Shown in pieces: positions 28,878 to 38,194 of a stretch of DNA of 64,000 nt (positions within the stretch are counted from its first letter, which is position 1; the number at the start of each line of letters is the position of its first letter). The translations under genes were made by a program, and so were the position numbers. Origin of the DNA: Geodermatophilus sabuli (lineage in GTDB: Bacteria; Actinomycetota; Actinomycetes; Mycobacteriales; Geodermatophilaceae); NCBI RefSeq assembly GCF_010686765.1, contig NZ_JAAGWF010000007.1:330636-394635 (forward strand). The letters are read 5' to 3'. The notes below the pieces were generated by a model. The model was given only the letters and a program-made list of their open reading frames with translations. It had not been told where the DNA came from and made no database searches.

Positions 28878-29540
28878 TCAGCGCGGCGCGGTCTCGCCCG
28901 CCACCAGGCCGCACTCGTGGGCGAGCACGATCGCCCGGGCGCGGTCGCGCAGGTCCAGCTTGGCCAGGATGTGCCGCACGTGGCTCTTCACCGTGGCCAG
29001 TGAGATGAACAGCTCCGCGGCGATCTCGCCGTTCGAGCGCCCGGCCCCGATGAGCGCGAGCACGTCGCGCTCGCGGTCGCTGAGCGACGCCAGCCGGCCG
29101 GGGAGCGGCGCCGACGCGGGTGGCCGGCTCACGAACGAGGAGACGAGACGTGCGACGACGGCCGGCGCGAGCGGCATCTCCCCGGCCGCGGCCGCCTCGA
29201 CCGCCGCGACCAGCCGGGCGCCGCCGGCGTCCTTGAGCAGGTAACCGGCCGCCCCCACCCGCAGCGCCCGGTAGGCGTGCTCCTCGCCCTCGAACGTGGT
29301 GAGGACGACGACCCGCGTGCCGACGCCGGACTCGACGATGCGACGGGTGGCCTCGACGCCGTCCATGACCGGCATCCGCAGGTCCATGAGGACGACGTCG
29401 GGCTGCCGGTCCACGACCAGCGCGACCCCCTGGGCGCCGTCGGCGGCCTCGCCCACGACGTCGACGCCGGCGAGTTCGAGGATCAGCCGCAGGCCGTCGC
29501 GGACCAGCGCCTGGTCGTCGACGAGGACGACGGAGGTCAC
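28878..29540 (-). CDS. NarL/LuxR-family response regulator
   Basis: 220 residues. Receiver domain with LVDDQALVRDGL, phospho-Asp in VVLMDLRMPVMDG near residue 54, switch region VLTTFEGE and Lys in GYLLKDA near 104. The C-terminal helix-turn-helix has LSDRERDVLALIGAGRSN and SLATVKSHVRHILAKL. All phosphorelay residues are intact, unlike the orphan regulator at 14300. GTG start overlaps the kinase stop (GTGA), so the pair is co-translated. Confidence 0.94.
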   Translation of the reverse strand: MTSVVLVDDQALVRDGLRLILELAGVDVVGEAADGAQGVALVVDRQPDVVLMDLRMPVMDGVEATRRIVESGVGTRVVVLTTFEGEEHAYRALRVGAAGYLLKDAGGARLVAAVEAAAAGEMPLAPAVVARLVSSFVSRPPASAPLPGRLASLSDRERDVLALIGAGRSNGEIAAELFISLATVKSHVRHILAKLDLRDRARAIVLAHECGLVAGETAPR

Positions 29541-30718
29541 GGCGCCCCCTGGAGGACCAGCGGCAGCCGCGCGCTCACGGCGAACCCGTCGGCCGTCGGC
29601 TCGGCCACCAGCCGGCCCCCGTGCAGGCGCACCCGCTCCCGCATGCCGACGAGGCCGTGCCCGCCGCCGGGCGGACCACCCCGGCGGCCACCGGAGCTCG
29701 ACACCTCGATGCAGAGGACGTCGCCGTCGGCGGCCACCCGGATCCGCACCGACGAGCCGGGTGCGTGCCGCTGCGCGTTGGTGATCGCCTCCTGCACCAC
29801 CCGGTAGACGGTGACCTGGAGGCTCTGCGGCGGGTGCCCCGCGGGAGGCCGGAAGCACAGCTCGACGGGGGTGCCGGCCGCTCGCGCCGCGTCGGCGAGC
29901 GCGGCCAGGTCGGCCAGGCCCGGCTGCGGCCGCAGGTCCTCGGTGCCGTCGTCCGCCGGGCCGCGCAGCAGCCCGACCACGCGGCGCATCTCGGCGAGGG
30001 TCTCTGCGGCGGCCGACCGGATCGCCGCCACCGGCGCGGCGGCCCGCTCCGGCGCCTTCGCCAGGGCGGCTGCGGCAGCGTCCGCCTGCAGCGCGATCAC
30101 GGTGACCTCGTGCCCGATGACGTCGTGCAGCTCGCGGGCGATGCGGGTCCGCTCCTCGGCCGCGGCGGCCCGCTCGGCGGCGGCCCGCTCGTGCACCAGC
30201 TCGGCGGTGAGGGTGCGCAGCCGCTCGGTCTGCGCGCGCTGGTGGGCGACCAGCCGGCCGGCGGCGGCCGGCCCCGCGACGACCAGCGCGGAGCCGATGG
30301 CGGTGGGCGGCGCCTCCGGTCCGAGCAGCGTCATCACCACGCCGACGACGACGCCCGCGCCGGTGAGGAGCAGGACCCGCCAGAGCTCGTCGACGTGGGC
30401 ACCGACGGAGTAGAAGAGCAGGCCGGCGATCGCGTACCCGAGCAGCAGGAAGCCCTCGGGGGTGGGCACCAGCCAGACGGCGACGAGGACGAGCGCCGCG
30501 GTCGAGGGCAGGACCCGCCGCCAGGCCAGCGGGACGGCCGAGCCGACGGCGACGAGCACGGACACGACCGGGCCGGCGATCGGCGCGACCGCGACCTGGA
30601 CCAGGGACGCGGCGAGGACGACCGCGGCGAGGACGACGTCACCCCGCGGCGGCCGGGTCGGACGGTGCGGCGACGGAGCCACGACGCGAAGGGTAGGGCC
30701 GATCCGGCCCGTCGCCAT
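29537..30718 (-). CDS. NarL-type sensor histidine kinase
   Basis: 393 residues. Four to five membrane helices in the first 155 residues with little extracellular loop, suggesting membrane-state sensing. HisKA_3 dimerisation domain with ELHDVIGHEVTVIALQA carrying the phospho-His near 206, then an ATPase domain with QEAITNAQRHAPGS and GHGLVGMRERV. ATG start. The operon is divergent from a small membrane protein gene, a natural candidate target; the signal is unknown. Confidence 0.92.
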   Translation of the reverse strand: MATGRIGPTLRVVAPSPHRPTRPPRGDVVLAAVVLAASLVQVAVAPIAGPVVSVLVAVGSAVPLAWRRVLPSTAALVLVAVWLVPTPEGFLLLGYAIAGLLFYSVGAHVDELWRVLLLTGAGVVVGVVMTLLGPEAPPTAIGSALVVAGPAAAGRLVAHQRAQTERLRTLTAELVHERAAAERAAAAEERTRIARELHDVIGHEVTVIALQADAAAAALAKAPERAAAPVAAIRSAAAETLAEMRRVVGLLRGPADDGTEDLRPQPGLADLAALADAARAAGTPVELCFRPPAGHPPQSLQVTVYRVVQEAITNAQRHAPGSSVRIRVAADGDVLCIEVSSSGGRRGGPPGGGHGLVGMRERVRLHGGRLVAEPTADGFAVSARLPLVLQGAP

Positions 30719-30819
30719 CAGCCCTGGGGCTGATCGACGAACCGCCTCCGGGTCGATGCCGTCGCGCCGGCCGCTCCCTAGCGTCCCCGGCCGTCAGGTC
30801 TCGACCGCAGGAGGAACGC

Positions 30820-31212
30820 ATGACCACCACCGCCGTCCGCACCCCGGCCCGCACCCCCGTCGCCCTCACCGTGGCCCGTGGCGTGCTCGGTCTGTTCGGT
30901 GCCGTGAAGCTCGCCGGCACCGCCTACTTCACCTTCGTCGCCTCCGCCGAGGCCGGCGGGGACCCGCAGGGCGCCGTCGACTGGCTCGTCGTGGCGTGGT
31001 CGACCGCGCTGGCGGTGTCCTTCCTGGTGGCCGCGGTCCGGCTGGGCAGCGGCGGCGGCCGGGCGCTCGCGGTCCTCGCCGGCGTGCTCGTGGTGGACAT
31101 CGTGTTCAGCGGCGTGAAGCTCCTCGCCTACGACGAGCCGGAGGCCGTCGGGTTCATGGCGGTCGACCTGCTGCTCCTCGCCCTCCTGGCCGCCGTCCGG
31201 ACCCGTCGCTGA
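30820..31212 (+). CDS. four-helix integral membrane protein, function unknown
   Basis: 130 residues with four hydrophobic segments (about 15-38, 52-75, 81-103 and 108-127) separated by short polar turns, and an N-terminus rich in Thr/Arg. GGAGGA lies 7 nt before the ATG. No family recognised with confidence; it resembles small DUF4267-like membrane proteins only in outline. Its start faces the histidine kinase start across 101 bp, so shared regulation is plausible. Confidence 0.75.
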   Translation: MTTTAVRTPARTPVALTVARGVLGLFGAVKLAGTAYFTFVASAEAGGDPQGAVDWLVVAWSTALAVSFLVAAVRLGSGGGRALAVLAGVLVVDIVFSGVKLLAYDEPEAVGFMAVDLLLLALLAAVRTRR

Positions 31213-31293
31213 GGTGGGGGCGATGCCGGCCGACCTCCCGCGTCGCCGCCGCTGCAGCACCGCACTGCACGAGGACGCCCCGCCACGCCCGTC

Positions 31294-31926
31294 TCACCTC
31301 CCGTGCTCCCGGATCCAGGCGTGCATGGCGATGCCCGCGGCCACGCCCGCGTTGATCGACCGGGTCGAGCCGAACTGGGCGATCGACAGCACGCCGTCCG
31401 CCGCCGCCCGCGCCTGCTCGGTCAGCCCGCTGCCCTCCTGGCCGAACAGCAGCACGCAGGCGCGGGGGAGGCGTTCGGTCTCCAGCGGGCGGGCGCCGGG
31501 GAGGTTGTCGACGGCCAGCAGCGGCAGACCCTCGCCGCGCGCCCAGGCGGCCAGGGCGGCCACGTCGGGGTGGTGCCGAACGTGCTGGTAGCGGTCGGTG
31601 ACCATCGCCCCCCGGCGGTTCCAGCGCTTCTTCCCGACGACGTGCACCGCCTCGGCCAGGAAGGCGTTCGCCGTCCGGACCACCGTCCCGATGTTGAGGT
31701 CGTGCCGCCAGTTCTCGATGGCGACGTGGAAGGGGTGCCGGCGGCGGTCGAGGTCGGCCACGATCGCCTCGACGGTCCAGTAGCGGTACTCGTCGACGAC
31801 GTTGCGCCGGTCGCCGTCGGCCAGCAGCTCGGGGTCGTAGCGGGGGTCGTCGGGCCACGGCCCCTGCCACGGCCCCACACCCACGGTGTCGAGCGCCGGG
31901 GTGAGTTCCCTCTCGGCGTCGGTCAC
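31294..31926 (-). CDS. SPOUT (TrmH/SpoU-family) RNA 2'-O-methyltransferase
   Basis: 210 residues. SPOUT signatures: NWRHDLNIGTVVRTANAF with the catalytic Asn/Arg near residue 71-88, CVLLFGQEGSGLT near 155 (AdoMet knot motif 2) and SIAQFGSTRSINAGVAAGIAMHAW (motif 3). The N-terminal 55 residues are an added segment. The target, rRNA or tRNA, cannot be named. GTG start. Divergent from rlmN with only 32 bp between the starts, pairing two RNA methyltransferases. Confidence 0.9.
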   Translation of the reverse strand: MTDAERELTPALDTVGVGPWQGPWPDDPRYDPELLADGDRRNVVDEYRYWTVEAIVADLDRRRHPFHVAIENWRHDLNIGTVVRTANAFLAEAVHVVGKKRWNRRGAMVTDRYQHVRHHPDVAALAAWARGEGLPLLAVDNLPGARPLETERLPRACVLLFGQEGSGLTEQARAAADGVLSIAQFGSTRSINAGVAAGIAMHAWIREHGR

Positions 31927-31958
31927 CGGAGGCAGGCTAGTGGGAGCATGGGGACGCC

Positions 31959-33143
31959 ATGACTGCCCTGCCCCTCGTCTTCGACGCCCCCCGCCGGGAC
32001 AAGCCGCCGCGCCACCTCGCCGACCTCACCCGCGAGGAGGCCCGCGCGGCGGTCACCGAGCTGGGTCAGCCGGCGTTCCGTGCCGACCAGCTGGCCCGGC
32101 ACTTCTACCGGGGGGTCAGTGACCCCGCGCAGATGACCGACCTGCCGGCCGCGACCCGTGCGGAGCTCGCCGGGGCGTTGCTGCCGGGGCTGCTCACGCC
32201 GGTCCGTCACCAGAGCGCCGACGGCGGGCGGACCCGCAAGACCCTGTGGCGGCTGCACGACGGCGCGCTGGTCGAGAGCGTCCTCATGCGCTACCCCGAC
32301 CGTGCCACGGTCTGCATCTCCAGCCAGGCCGGCTGCGGGATGGCCTGCCCGTTCTGCGCGACCGGGCAGAGCGGGCTCACCCGGAACCTGTCGGCGGCCG
32401 AGATCATCGGGCAGGCCGTCGCGGCGGCCGCGGCCATGGCGGACGGCGAGATCCCCGGCGGGCCCGGCCGGCTCTCCAACGTCGTGTTCATGGGGATGGG
32501 CGAGCCGCTGGCCAACTACGCCCGGGTGCGCAAGACGCTCGACGCCCTGGTCGGCGCCGCCCCGCACGGCCTGGGGCTGTCCCAGCGCTCGATCACGGTG
32601 TCGACGGTCGGCGTGGTGCCGGCGATCCGGCGGCTCACCGAGGAGGGGCTCAACGTCACCCTCGCGGTGAGCCTGCACGCGCCCGACGACGAGCTGCGCG
32701 ACACCCTCGTGCCGATCAACACCCGGTGGAAGGTGGGCGAGGTGGTGGCCGCGGCCGACGCCTACGCCGAGCGCACCGGCCGCCGGTACTCGGTCGAGTA
32801 CGCGCTCATCCGCGACGTCAACGACCAGCCCGAGCGGGCCGACCGCCTCGGCCGGCTGCTGGCCGGCCACCGGGCGCACGTCAACCTCATCCCGCTGAAC
32901 CCGACGCCGGGCAGCCCCTGGGACGCCAGTCCGCTGCCGGCCCAGCGGGAGTTCGTGGCCCGGCTGCGCGCCGCGGGCGTGCCGACGACGGTCCGCGACA
33001 CCCGCGGGCAGGACATCGACGGCGCCTGCGGCCAGCTCGCGGCGGCCGACCGGGTGGAGGGCGTCCCGAGCGTGGCGGTGCCGGTGCCGTCGGTGGAACC
33101 CCCGGTGCCCCTGGGCGGCGAGGCCGACCAGGACGAGGCGTGA
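31959..33143 (+). CDS. rlmN: dual-specificity 23S rRNA/tRNA adenine-C2 methyltransferase
   Basis: 394 residues. Radical-SAM enzyme methylating A2503 of 23S rRNA and A37 of some tRNAs. The cluster motif CGMACPFC has Cys126, Cys130 and Cys133. [35 protein letters not shown] and the resolving Cys in DIDGACGQL near 351 follow. A C-terminal tail of about 35 acidic/Pro residues is extra. Normally follows cdsA directly; here seven genes intervene. Confidence 0.97.
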   Translation: MTALPLVFDAPRRDKPPRHLADLTREEARAAVTELGQPAFRADQLARHFYRGVSDPAQMTDLPAATRAELAGALLPGLLTPVRHQSADGGRTRKTLWRLHDGALVESVLMRYPDRATVCISSQAGCGMACPFCATGQSGLTRNLSAAEIIGQAVAAAAAMADGEIPGGPGRLSNVVFMGMGEPLANYARVRKTLDALVGAAPHGLGLSQRSITVSTVGVVPAIRRLTEEGLNVTLAVSLHAPDDELRDTLVPINTRWKVGEVVAAADAYAERTGRRYSVEYALIRDVNDQPERADRLGRLLAGHRAHVNLIPLNPTPGSPWDASPLPAQREFVARLRAAGVPTTVRDTRGQDIDGACGQLAAADRVEGVPSVAVPVPSVEPPVPLGGEADQDEA

Positions 33144-33156
33144 CCCTGGCCGCTCG

Positions 33157-33861
33157 GTGAGCGAGGCCGAGGCGCACGAGCACACCCACGCCGACGTCTC
33201 CGGCGGCTGGCTGCGCGCCGCCGTCTTCGGGGCGATGGACGGCCTGGTCACCAACACCGCGCTGGTCGCCGGCGTCGGCGGCGGGGGCGCGGCGGCTTCG
33301 GCGATCGTGCTCGCCGGCGTGGCCAGCCTGGTGGCCGGCGCGATCTCCATGGCGCTGGGTGAGTACACCTCGGTCACCACGCAGAACGAGCAGCTCGACC
33401 TCGAGGTGGCGAAGGAACGCCGGGAGCTGGCGCGCAACCCGCGCGGTGAGCTGGCCGAGCTGGTGGAGATGCTGCGCGTGCGCGGTGTCGATCCCGAGCT
33501 GTCGCAGCGGGTCGCCGTCCAGTTGCACCGGGACCCCGACGTCGCGCTCCGCCTGCACGTGGTCGCCGAACTCGGGCTGAACCCGGAGGACAAGCCCTCG
33601 CCGTGGACGGCGGCGGTCTCCTCGTTCCTGACGTTCTCGCTCGGCGCGGTCGTGCCGCTGCTGCCCTACCTGCTCGGTGTCTCGCTGCTGCCGGTGGCGC
33701 TGCTGTGCGGAGCGGCGGGTCTGGTCGTCGCCGGTGCGCTGTCCTCGCGCTTCACACCGCGACCGTGGTGGTACGCCGCGCTCCGTCAGCTCCTGTTCGG
33801 GGCGGCGGCAGCCGGGATCACCCTCGGGATCGGATCGGCCATCGGCGCCGCGGTCGCGTAG
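33157..33861 (+). CDS. VIT1/CCC1-family iron or manganese transporter
   Basis: 234 residues, about five membrane helices. First helix AAVFGAMDGLVTNTALVAGV carries the family Asp and Gly residues; AGAISMALGEYTSV carries the conserved Met/Glu. A soluble helical linker (about 75-145, with VAKERRELARNP) corresponds to the metal-binding domain of VIT1, and three helices follow. Moves Fe2+ or Mn2+ out of the cytoplasm in known members. Starts 13 nt after rlmN on a GTG. Confidence 0.9.
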   Translation: MSEAEAHEHTHADVSGGWLRAAVFGAMDGLVTNTALVAGVGGGGAAASAIVLAGVASLVAGAISMALGEYTSVTTQNEQLDLEVAKERRELARNPRGELAELVEMLRVRGVDPELSQRVAVQLHRDPDVALRLHVVAELGLNPEDKPSPWTAAVSSFLTFSLGAVVPLLPYLLGVSLLPVALLCGAAGLVVAGALSSRFTPRPWWYAALRQLLFGAAAAGITLGIGSAIGAAVA

Positions 33862-33870
33862 GCCCTGTCC

Positions 33871-33892
33871 CGCGGCCCGCCCGGGGGCCGCG
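33871..33892. terminator. hairpin between convergent VIT1 and DUF2631 genes
   Basis: CGCGGCCC and GGGCCGCG with a 6-nt loop in the 40-bp gap between two convergent stops. Likely bidirectional terminator. Confidence 0.55.
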
Positions 33893-33901
33893 AGAGGTCC
33901 G

Positions 33902-34228
33902 TCAGCGGCTGCGCCAGGCGTTCTTCCGCCGGAAGTAGTCGTAGACCTTGAGCAGGATCATCAGCGCCACGATGGCGACCAGCCAGTAGTCCTCCATGCG
34001 GCCCTCGTGGTTGCCCACGAGATAGGCGAGCAGGAAGAGGATGGCCACCCAGGAGGCCACGCGGCCGAAGCGGCCGGTCTCGCCGTGCCAGCCCCACTCC
34101 TCGGGCCGCTCGTGCTCGACGGGGGTGGCGTCGGCGCGGACGACGGCCTCCTCGCGCCCGGGCTGGTTGACCCGTTCGGTCGCGGGGTGGTCGGTCGTGA
34201 TCCGGTCGCGGTGGGTCTGCTCGCTCAC
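33902..34228 (-). CDS. DUF2631 family membrane protein
   Basis: 108 residues. A polar N-terminus with conserved EEWGWHGE and FGRVASW leads into two membrane helices (about 57-73 and 80-96) and a basic end YDYFRRKNAWRSR. GTG start 34228; the longer frame upstream is antisense to dxr's leader. The family is restricted to actinobacteria and commonly lies beside dxr. Function unknown. Confidence 0.88.
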   Translation of the reverse strand: MSEQTHRDRITTDHPATERVNQPGREEAVVRADATPVEHERPEEWGWHGETGRFGRVASWVAILFLLAYLVGNHEGRMEDYWLVAIVALMILLKVYDYFRRKNAWRSR

Positions 34229-34319
34229 GCGGTCATCCTGCCAGCCCGCGGGCGGTGGCACCGGCTGAGGTGGGCCGGGCGGCGCGCCGGTGGGCTGGGG
34301 CGTCGGGGAGGATGCCGAC

Positions 34320-35555
34320 GTGAGCGGACAGGCGCGGGAGCGAACGGTGGGCACCGTGAGCGGACAGGCGCGCGAGGTGACCGTGCTGGGCTCCACCGGG
34401 TCGATCGGCCGGCAGGCGATCGCCGTGGCCCAGCAGAACCCGGACCGGCTCCGGGTCACCGGGCTGGCGGCCGGCGGCGGCGACATCGGCCTGCTCGCCG
34501 AGCAGGCGCTGTCCCTCGGCGTCCGGACGGTCGCGGTCGCCCGCGCCACGGCCGCGCAGGACCTCCAGTTGGCCTTCTACGCCGCCGCCTCCACCCGGGG
34601 CTGGGCGACGGGGGAGTACGCCCTGCCGGAGATCCTGGCCGGTCCCCGCGCGGCCGAGGAGCTCGCGACGCGGCCGGCCGACGTCGTCCTCAACGGCATC
34701 ACCGGGTCCATCGGCCTGGGGCCCACGCTGGCCGCGCTCGCGGCCGGGCGCACCGTCGCGCTGGCCAACAAGGAGTCCCTCGTCGCCGGCGGGGACCTGG
34801 TCACCGCCGCTGCCGCCCCCGGCCAGCTGGTCCCGGTCGACTCGGAGCACTCGGCCCTGGCCCAGTGCCTGCGCGGTGGGGCGCGGGGAGAGGTGGCCCG
34901 GCTCGTGCTGACGGCCAGCGGCGGCCCGTTCCGTGGCCGCACGGCCGCCGAGCTCGACGGCGTCACCGTCGAGCAGGCCCTCGCCCATCCCACCTGGGAC
35001 ATGGGCCCCGTCGTGACGATCAACTCCGCGACCCTCGTCAACAAGGGCCTCGAGCTCATCGAGGCGCACCTGCTCTTCGGCGTCCCCTACGCCGACATCG
35101 ACGTCGTGGTGCACCCGCAGTCGATCGTGCACTCGATGGTGACCTTCGCCGACGGGGCCACCATCGCCCAGGCCAGCCCCCCGGACATGCGGCTGCCCAT
35201 CGCCCTGGCGCTGGCCTGGCCGGACCGGCTGCCGCACGTGCAGCCGGCGCTGGACTGGACGACCGCGAGCACCTGGGAGTTCGCGCCCCTGGACGCCGAG
35301 GCCTTCCCCGCGGTGCGGCTGGCCCGGTCCGCCGGCGAGGCCGGGGGCGTCGTCCCGGCGCTGTACAACGCGGCGAACGAGGAGGCCGTCGCGGCCTTCG
35401 TGGCGGGTCGGCTGCCGTTCCGGGGCATCGTCGACCTCGTCGCGCGTACCCTCGACGACGCGCCGGACCTCGGCGCCCCCACCTGCGTGGACGACGTCCT
35501 GGCCGCTGAGCGGTGGGCCCGGCAGCACGCCCGCGCCGCCATCGACGGAGGCTGA
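34320..35555 (+). CDS. dxr: 1-deoxy-D-xylulose-5-phosphate reductoisomerase
   Basis: 411 residues. Second step of the MEP isoprenoid pathway. [13 protein letters not shown] is the NADPH site, NKESLVAGG and PVDSEHSA the substrate and metal ligands, then [17 protein letters not shown] and [13 protein letters not shown] 34320 has GGAGG 8 nt upstream. An imperfect 36-bp duplication (SGQARE repeated) gives a second GTG at 34356 that would also yield an intact enzyme. Precedes rip by one base and ispG by one gene. Confidence 0.97.
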   Translation: MSGQARERTVGTVSGQAREVTVLGSTGSIGRQAIAVAQQNPDRLRVTGLAAGGGDIGLLAEQALSLGVRTVAVARATAAQDLQLAFYAAASTRGWATGEYALPEILAGPRAAEELATRPADVVLNGITGSIGLGPTLAALAAGRTVALANKESLVAGGDLVTAAAAPGQLVPVDSEHSALAQCLRGGARGEVARLVLTASGGPFRGRTAAELDGVTVEQALAHPTWDMGPVVTINSATLVNKGLELIEAHLLFGVPYADIDVVVHPQSIVHSMVTFADGATIAQASPPDMRLPIALALAWPDRLPHVQPALDWTTASTWEFAPLDAEAFPAVRLARSAGEAGGVVPALYNAANEEAVAAFVAGRLPFRGIVDLVARTLDDAPDLGAPTCVDDVLAAERWARQHARAAIDGG

Positions 35556-35556
35556 A

Positions 35557-36936
35557 CTGAGCGGGTTCCTCCTGACCGTCCTCGGGATCGTCGCCTTCGC
35601 GATCGGCCTGCTGTTCAGCATCGGCTTCCACGAGGCCGGCCACTTCTTCTGGGCGCGCAGGTTCGGCATGCGGGTGCCCCAGTTCATGGTCGGGTTCGGC
35701 CCGACGATCTGGTCGCGGCGCCGAGGCGAGACCGAGTTCGGCATCAAGGCCGTCCCGCTCGGCGGGTACATCCGCATCGTCGGGATGATCCCGCCGGCCG
35801 AGGAGGGCGAGAGCAAGCGCGCGACCCGCATGCGCAGCTTCATCGCCGAGGTCCGCGGTCAGGCACTCAACGACGTCCTGCCCAGCGACGCCGGCCGGGT
35901 GTTCTACGCCAAGCCCTGGTGGCAGCGGGTCATCGTCATGTTCGCCGGGCCGTTCCACAACCTGGTCCTGGCGGTCCTCTTCTTCACGATCGTGCTCACC
36001 GCCTTCGGCGTCCCCGAGACCTCGACGACGCTGTCCCGGGTCCCCGACTGCGTCCTGCCCGCCGGCGCGGAGACGGCCACCCGCGAGGACGCCTGCACCG
36101 TCCCGATCACCACCAGCGGGCCGGACGCCGGCAGCATCTGCGAGCTCGGCACCCCCGGGTGCGCGCTGCCCGAGGCCAGCCCCGCCAACAAGGCCGGCCT
36201 GCTGCCGGGCGACACGATCGTCGCCATCGACGGGCAGGCGATCTCGCAGGAGACCGAGGTCGGCTGGTCGCAGGTGCAGACGGCCATCCGGGGCAGCGCG
36301 GACACCCCGGTGGTGTTCACCGTCGAGCGGGACGGGTCGCGGACCGACCTCACCGTCACCCCCATCGAGAACACGGTGTACGCCGACCCCGAGGGCGAGC
36401 AGACGATCAGCGTCGGGTACGTGGGCATCAGCCCCACCCAGCCCTACGTCCGGCAGTCGGTCACCGAGGTGCCCGCCTACTTCGGCACCGTCGTCGTCCG
36501 GTCCGTGGAACGGCTGGTCGAGATCCCGGAGCGGATCCCGCAGCTGTTCCGCGCCGCCTTCCTGGGGGAGGAGCGCGACGCGAACGGCCCGATCGGGGTG
36601 GTCGGCGTCGGCCGCATCTCCGGCGAGGTCTTCGCCCTGCCGCAGCTGACCGGGACGGAGAAGATCAGCTTCTTCCTCAGCCTGCTGGCCAGCGTCAACC
36701 TGGTGCTGTTCCTGTTCAACCTGCTGCCGATGTACCCGCTCGACGGCGGCCACGTCGCCGGGGCGCTGTACGAGAAGGCGCGGTCGGTCGTCGCCCGGCT
36801 CCGCGGTCGCCCCGACCCCGGCCCGTTCGACATCGCCCGGCTCATGCCGGTGGCCTACGTGGTGGCCGGGTTGTTCATCGCGCTGTCCGGGCTCCTGCTC
36901 GTCGCCGACATCGTCAACCCGATCACCATCCAGTGA
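35557..36936 (+). CDS. rip: site-2 intramembrane zinc protease (RseP/Rip1-like), CTG start
   Basis: 459 residues. Cleaves anti-sigma factors and other membrane proteins inside the bilayer. TM1 (about 5-28) contains the zinc motif HEAGH (25-29). GFGPTIWSRRRGETEFGIKAVPLGGY follows in pieces, then TM2, a PDZ domain (about 195-280) and the second zinc motif PLDGGH with Asp396. The frame has no ATG, GTG or TTG before the HEXXH; the first ATG, 35668, lies after it. CTG 35557 has GGAGG 5 nt upstream and gives MSGFLLTV, so a CTG start is inferred. Lies 1 nt after dxr. Confidence 0.93.
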   Translation: MSGFLLTVLGIVAFAIGLLFSIGFHEAGHFFWARRFGMRVPQFMVGFGPTIWSRRRGETEFGIKAVPLGGYIRIVGMIPPAEEGESKRATRMRSFIAEVRGQALNDVLPSDAGRVFYAKPWWQRVIVMFAGPFHNLVLAVLFFTIVLTAFGVPETSTTLSRVPDCVLPAGAETATREDACTVPITTSGPDAGSICELGTPGCALPEASPANKAGLLPGDTIVAIDGQAISQETEVGWSQVQTAIRGSADTPVVFTVERDGSRTDLTVTPIENTVYADPEGEQTISVGYVGISPTQPYVRQSVTEVPAYFGTVVVRSVERLVEIPERIPQLFRAAFLGEERDANGPIGVVGVGRISGEVFALPQLTGTEKISFFLSLLASVNLVLFLFNLLPMYPLDGGHVAGALYEKARSVVARLRGRPDPGPFDIARLMPVAYVVAGLFIALSGLLLVADIVNPITIQ

Positions 36937-36939
36937 CCT

Positions 36940-36975
36940 CCCACGCCCCCCGGTCCGCCGACCGGGGGGCGTGGG
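36940..36975 (+). terminator. 16-bp perfect hairpin after rip
   Basis: CCCACGCCCCCCGGTC pairs with GACCGGGGGGCGTGGG across a 4-nt loop; TGACC/GGTCA extends it. Strong candidate terminator splitting dxr-rip from ispG. Confidence 0.7.
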
Positions 36976-37013
36976 TCACAGGCGGGCCGGCGGCAGCGCC
37001 CTCCTGAGCGGGC

Positions 37014-37019
37014 GATACT
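37014..37019 (+). promoter_or_regulatory. candidate -10 box for leaderless ispG
   Basis: GATACT lies 7 nt before the ispG ATG, which lacks a good ribosome-binding site; spacing suits a leaderless transcript started after the rip terminator. Confidence 0.35.
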
Positions 37020-37026
37020 GGACGCC

Positions 37027-38187
37027 ATGGCCATCCCCGTCGGTCTCGGCATGCCCGCAGCGCCTCCGCCCGTCCTGGCACCGCGCCGGAAGACCCGGCA
37101 GCTCGACGTCGGAGGCGTGGGGGTGGGCAGCGACTTCCCGGTCAGCGTCCAGTCGATGTGCACGACGAAGACCGCCGACATCAACGCGACCCTCCAGCAG
37201 ATCGCCGAGCTGACCGCCTCCGGCTGCCAGATCGTCCGGGTGGCCGTGCCCGACACGGATGACGCCGAGGCGCTGCCGATCATCGCGAAGAAGTCGCAGA
37301 TCCCGGTGATCGCCGACATCCACTTCCAGCCGCGGTACGTCTTCGCCGCGATCGAGGCGGGCTGCGCCGCCGTCCGGGTCAACCCGGGCAACATCAAGAA
37401 GTTCGACGACAAGGTGGGCGAGATCGCCCGGGCAGCGAAGTACGCGGGCACCCCGATCCGCATCGGCGTCAACGCCGGCTCCCTGGACAAGCGCCTGCTG
37501 GCGAAGTACGGCAAGGCGACCCCGGAGGCCCTCGTCGAGTCCGCCCTCTGGGAGTGCTCCCTGTTCGAGGAGCACGACTTCCGCGACATCAAGATCTCGG
37601 TCAAGCACAACGACCCGGTCGTCATGGTCCGCGCGTACGAGCTGCTCGCCGCGCAGTGCGACTACCCGCTCCACCTCGGCGTCACCGAGGCGGGCCCGGC
37701 GTTCCAGGGCACGATCAAGTCCGCCGTCGCGTTCGGCGCTCTGCTCTCCCAGGGCATCGGCGACACCATCCGCGTCTCCCTCTCGGCGCCGCCGGTGGAG
37801 GAGGTCAAGGTCGGCACCCAGATCCTGGAGTCGCTGAACCTGCGGCAGCGCGGCCTGGAGATCGTCAGCTGCCCCTCGTGCGGGCGCGCGCAGGTCGACG
37901 TCTACAAGCTGGCCGACGAGGTCACCGCCGGGCTGGAGGGCATGGAGGTCCCGCTCCGCGTCGCCGTCATGGGCTGCGTCGTCAACGGTCCCGGCGAGGC
38001 CCGGGAGGCCGACCTCGGCGTCGCCTCCGGCAACGGCAAGGGCCAGATCTTCGTCAAGGGCGAGGTCGTCAAGACCGTGCCCGAGTCGCAGATCGTCGAG
38101 ACCCTCATCGAGGAGGCCATGCGCATCGCGGCGGAGCAGACCGCGGCCGGGACCCCCTCCGGGGCCCCTGTCGTCAGCGTCAGCTGA
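37027..38187 (+). CDS. ispG: 4-hydroxy-3-methylbut-2-enyl diphosphate synthase (flavodoxin/ferredoxin)
   Basis: 386 residues. Penultimate MEP-pathway step. Barrel with [24 protein letters not shown] and VRVNPGNI. C-terminal iron-sulfur domain with CPSCGRAQ and [14 protein letters not shown], supplying three Cys and the Glu that hold the 4Fe-4S cluster. ATG start. With dxr two genes upstream it forms the conserved dxr-rip-ispG block. Confidence 0.97.
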   Translation: MAIPVGLGMPAAPPPVLAPRRKTRQLDVGGVGVGSDFPVSVQSMCTTKTADINATLQQIAELTASGCQIVRVAVPDTDDAEALPIIAKKSQIPVIADIHFQPRYVFAAIEAGCAAVRVNPGNIKKFDDKVGEIARAAKYAGTPIRIGVNAGSLDKRLLAKYGKATPEALVESALWECSLFEEHDFRDIKISVKHNDPVVMVRAYELLAAQCDYPLHLGVTEAGPAFQGTIKSAVAFGALLSQGIGDTIRVSLSAPPVEEVKVGTQILESLNLRQRGLEIVSCPSCGRAQVDVYKLADEVTAGLEGMEVPLRVAVMGCVVNGPGEAREADLGVASGNGKGQIFVKGEVVKTVPESQIVETLIEEAMRIAAEQTAAGTPSGAPVVSVS

Positions 38188-38194
38188 CCCGCCG

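Noticed and set aside
27052..29244. 730-codon reading frame as a large fusion protein
   Set aside because: Only the first 170 or so codons are DUF2332; the rest is out of frame with DUF2332 and antisense to ppk2 and the regulator. Better explained by a one-base frameshift.
35668..36936. ATG 35668 as the start of rip
   Set aside because: It would delete TM1 and the HEAGH zinc motif of an otherwise intact protease; the CTG at 35557 has a ribosome-binding site.
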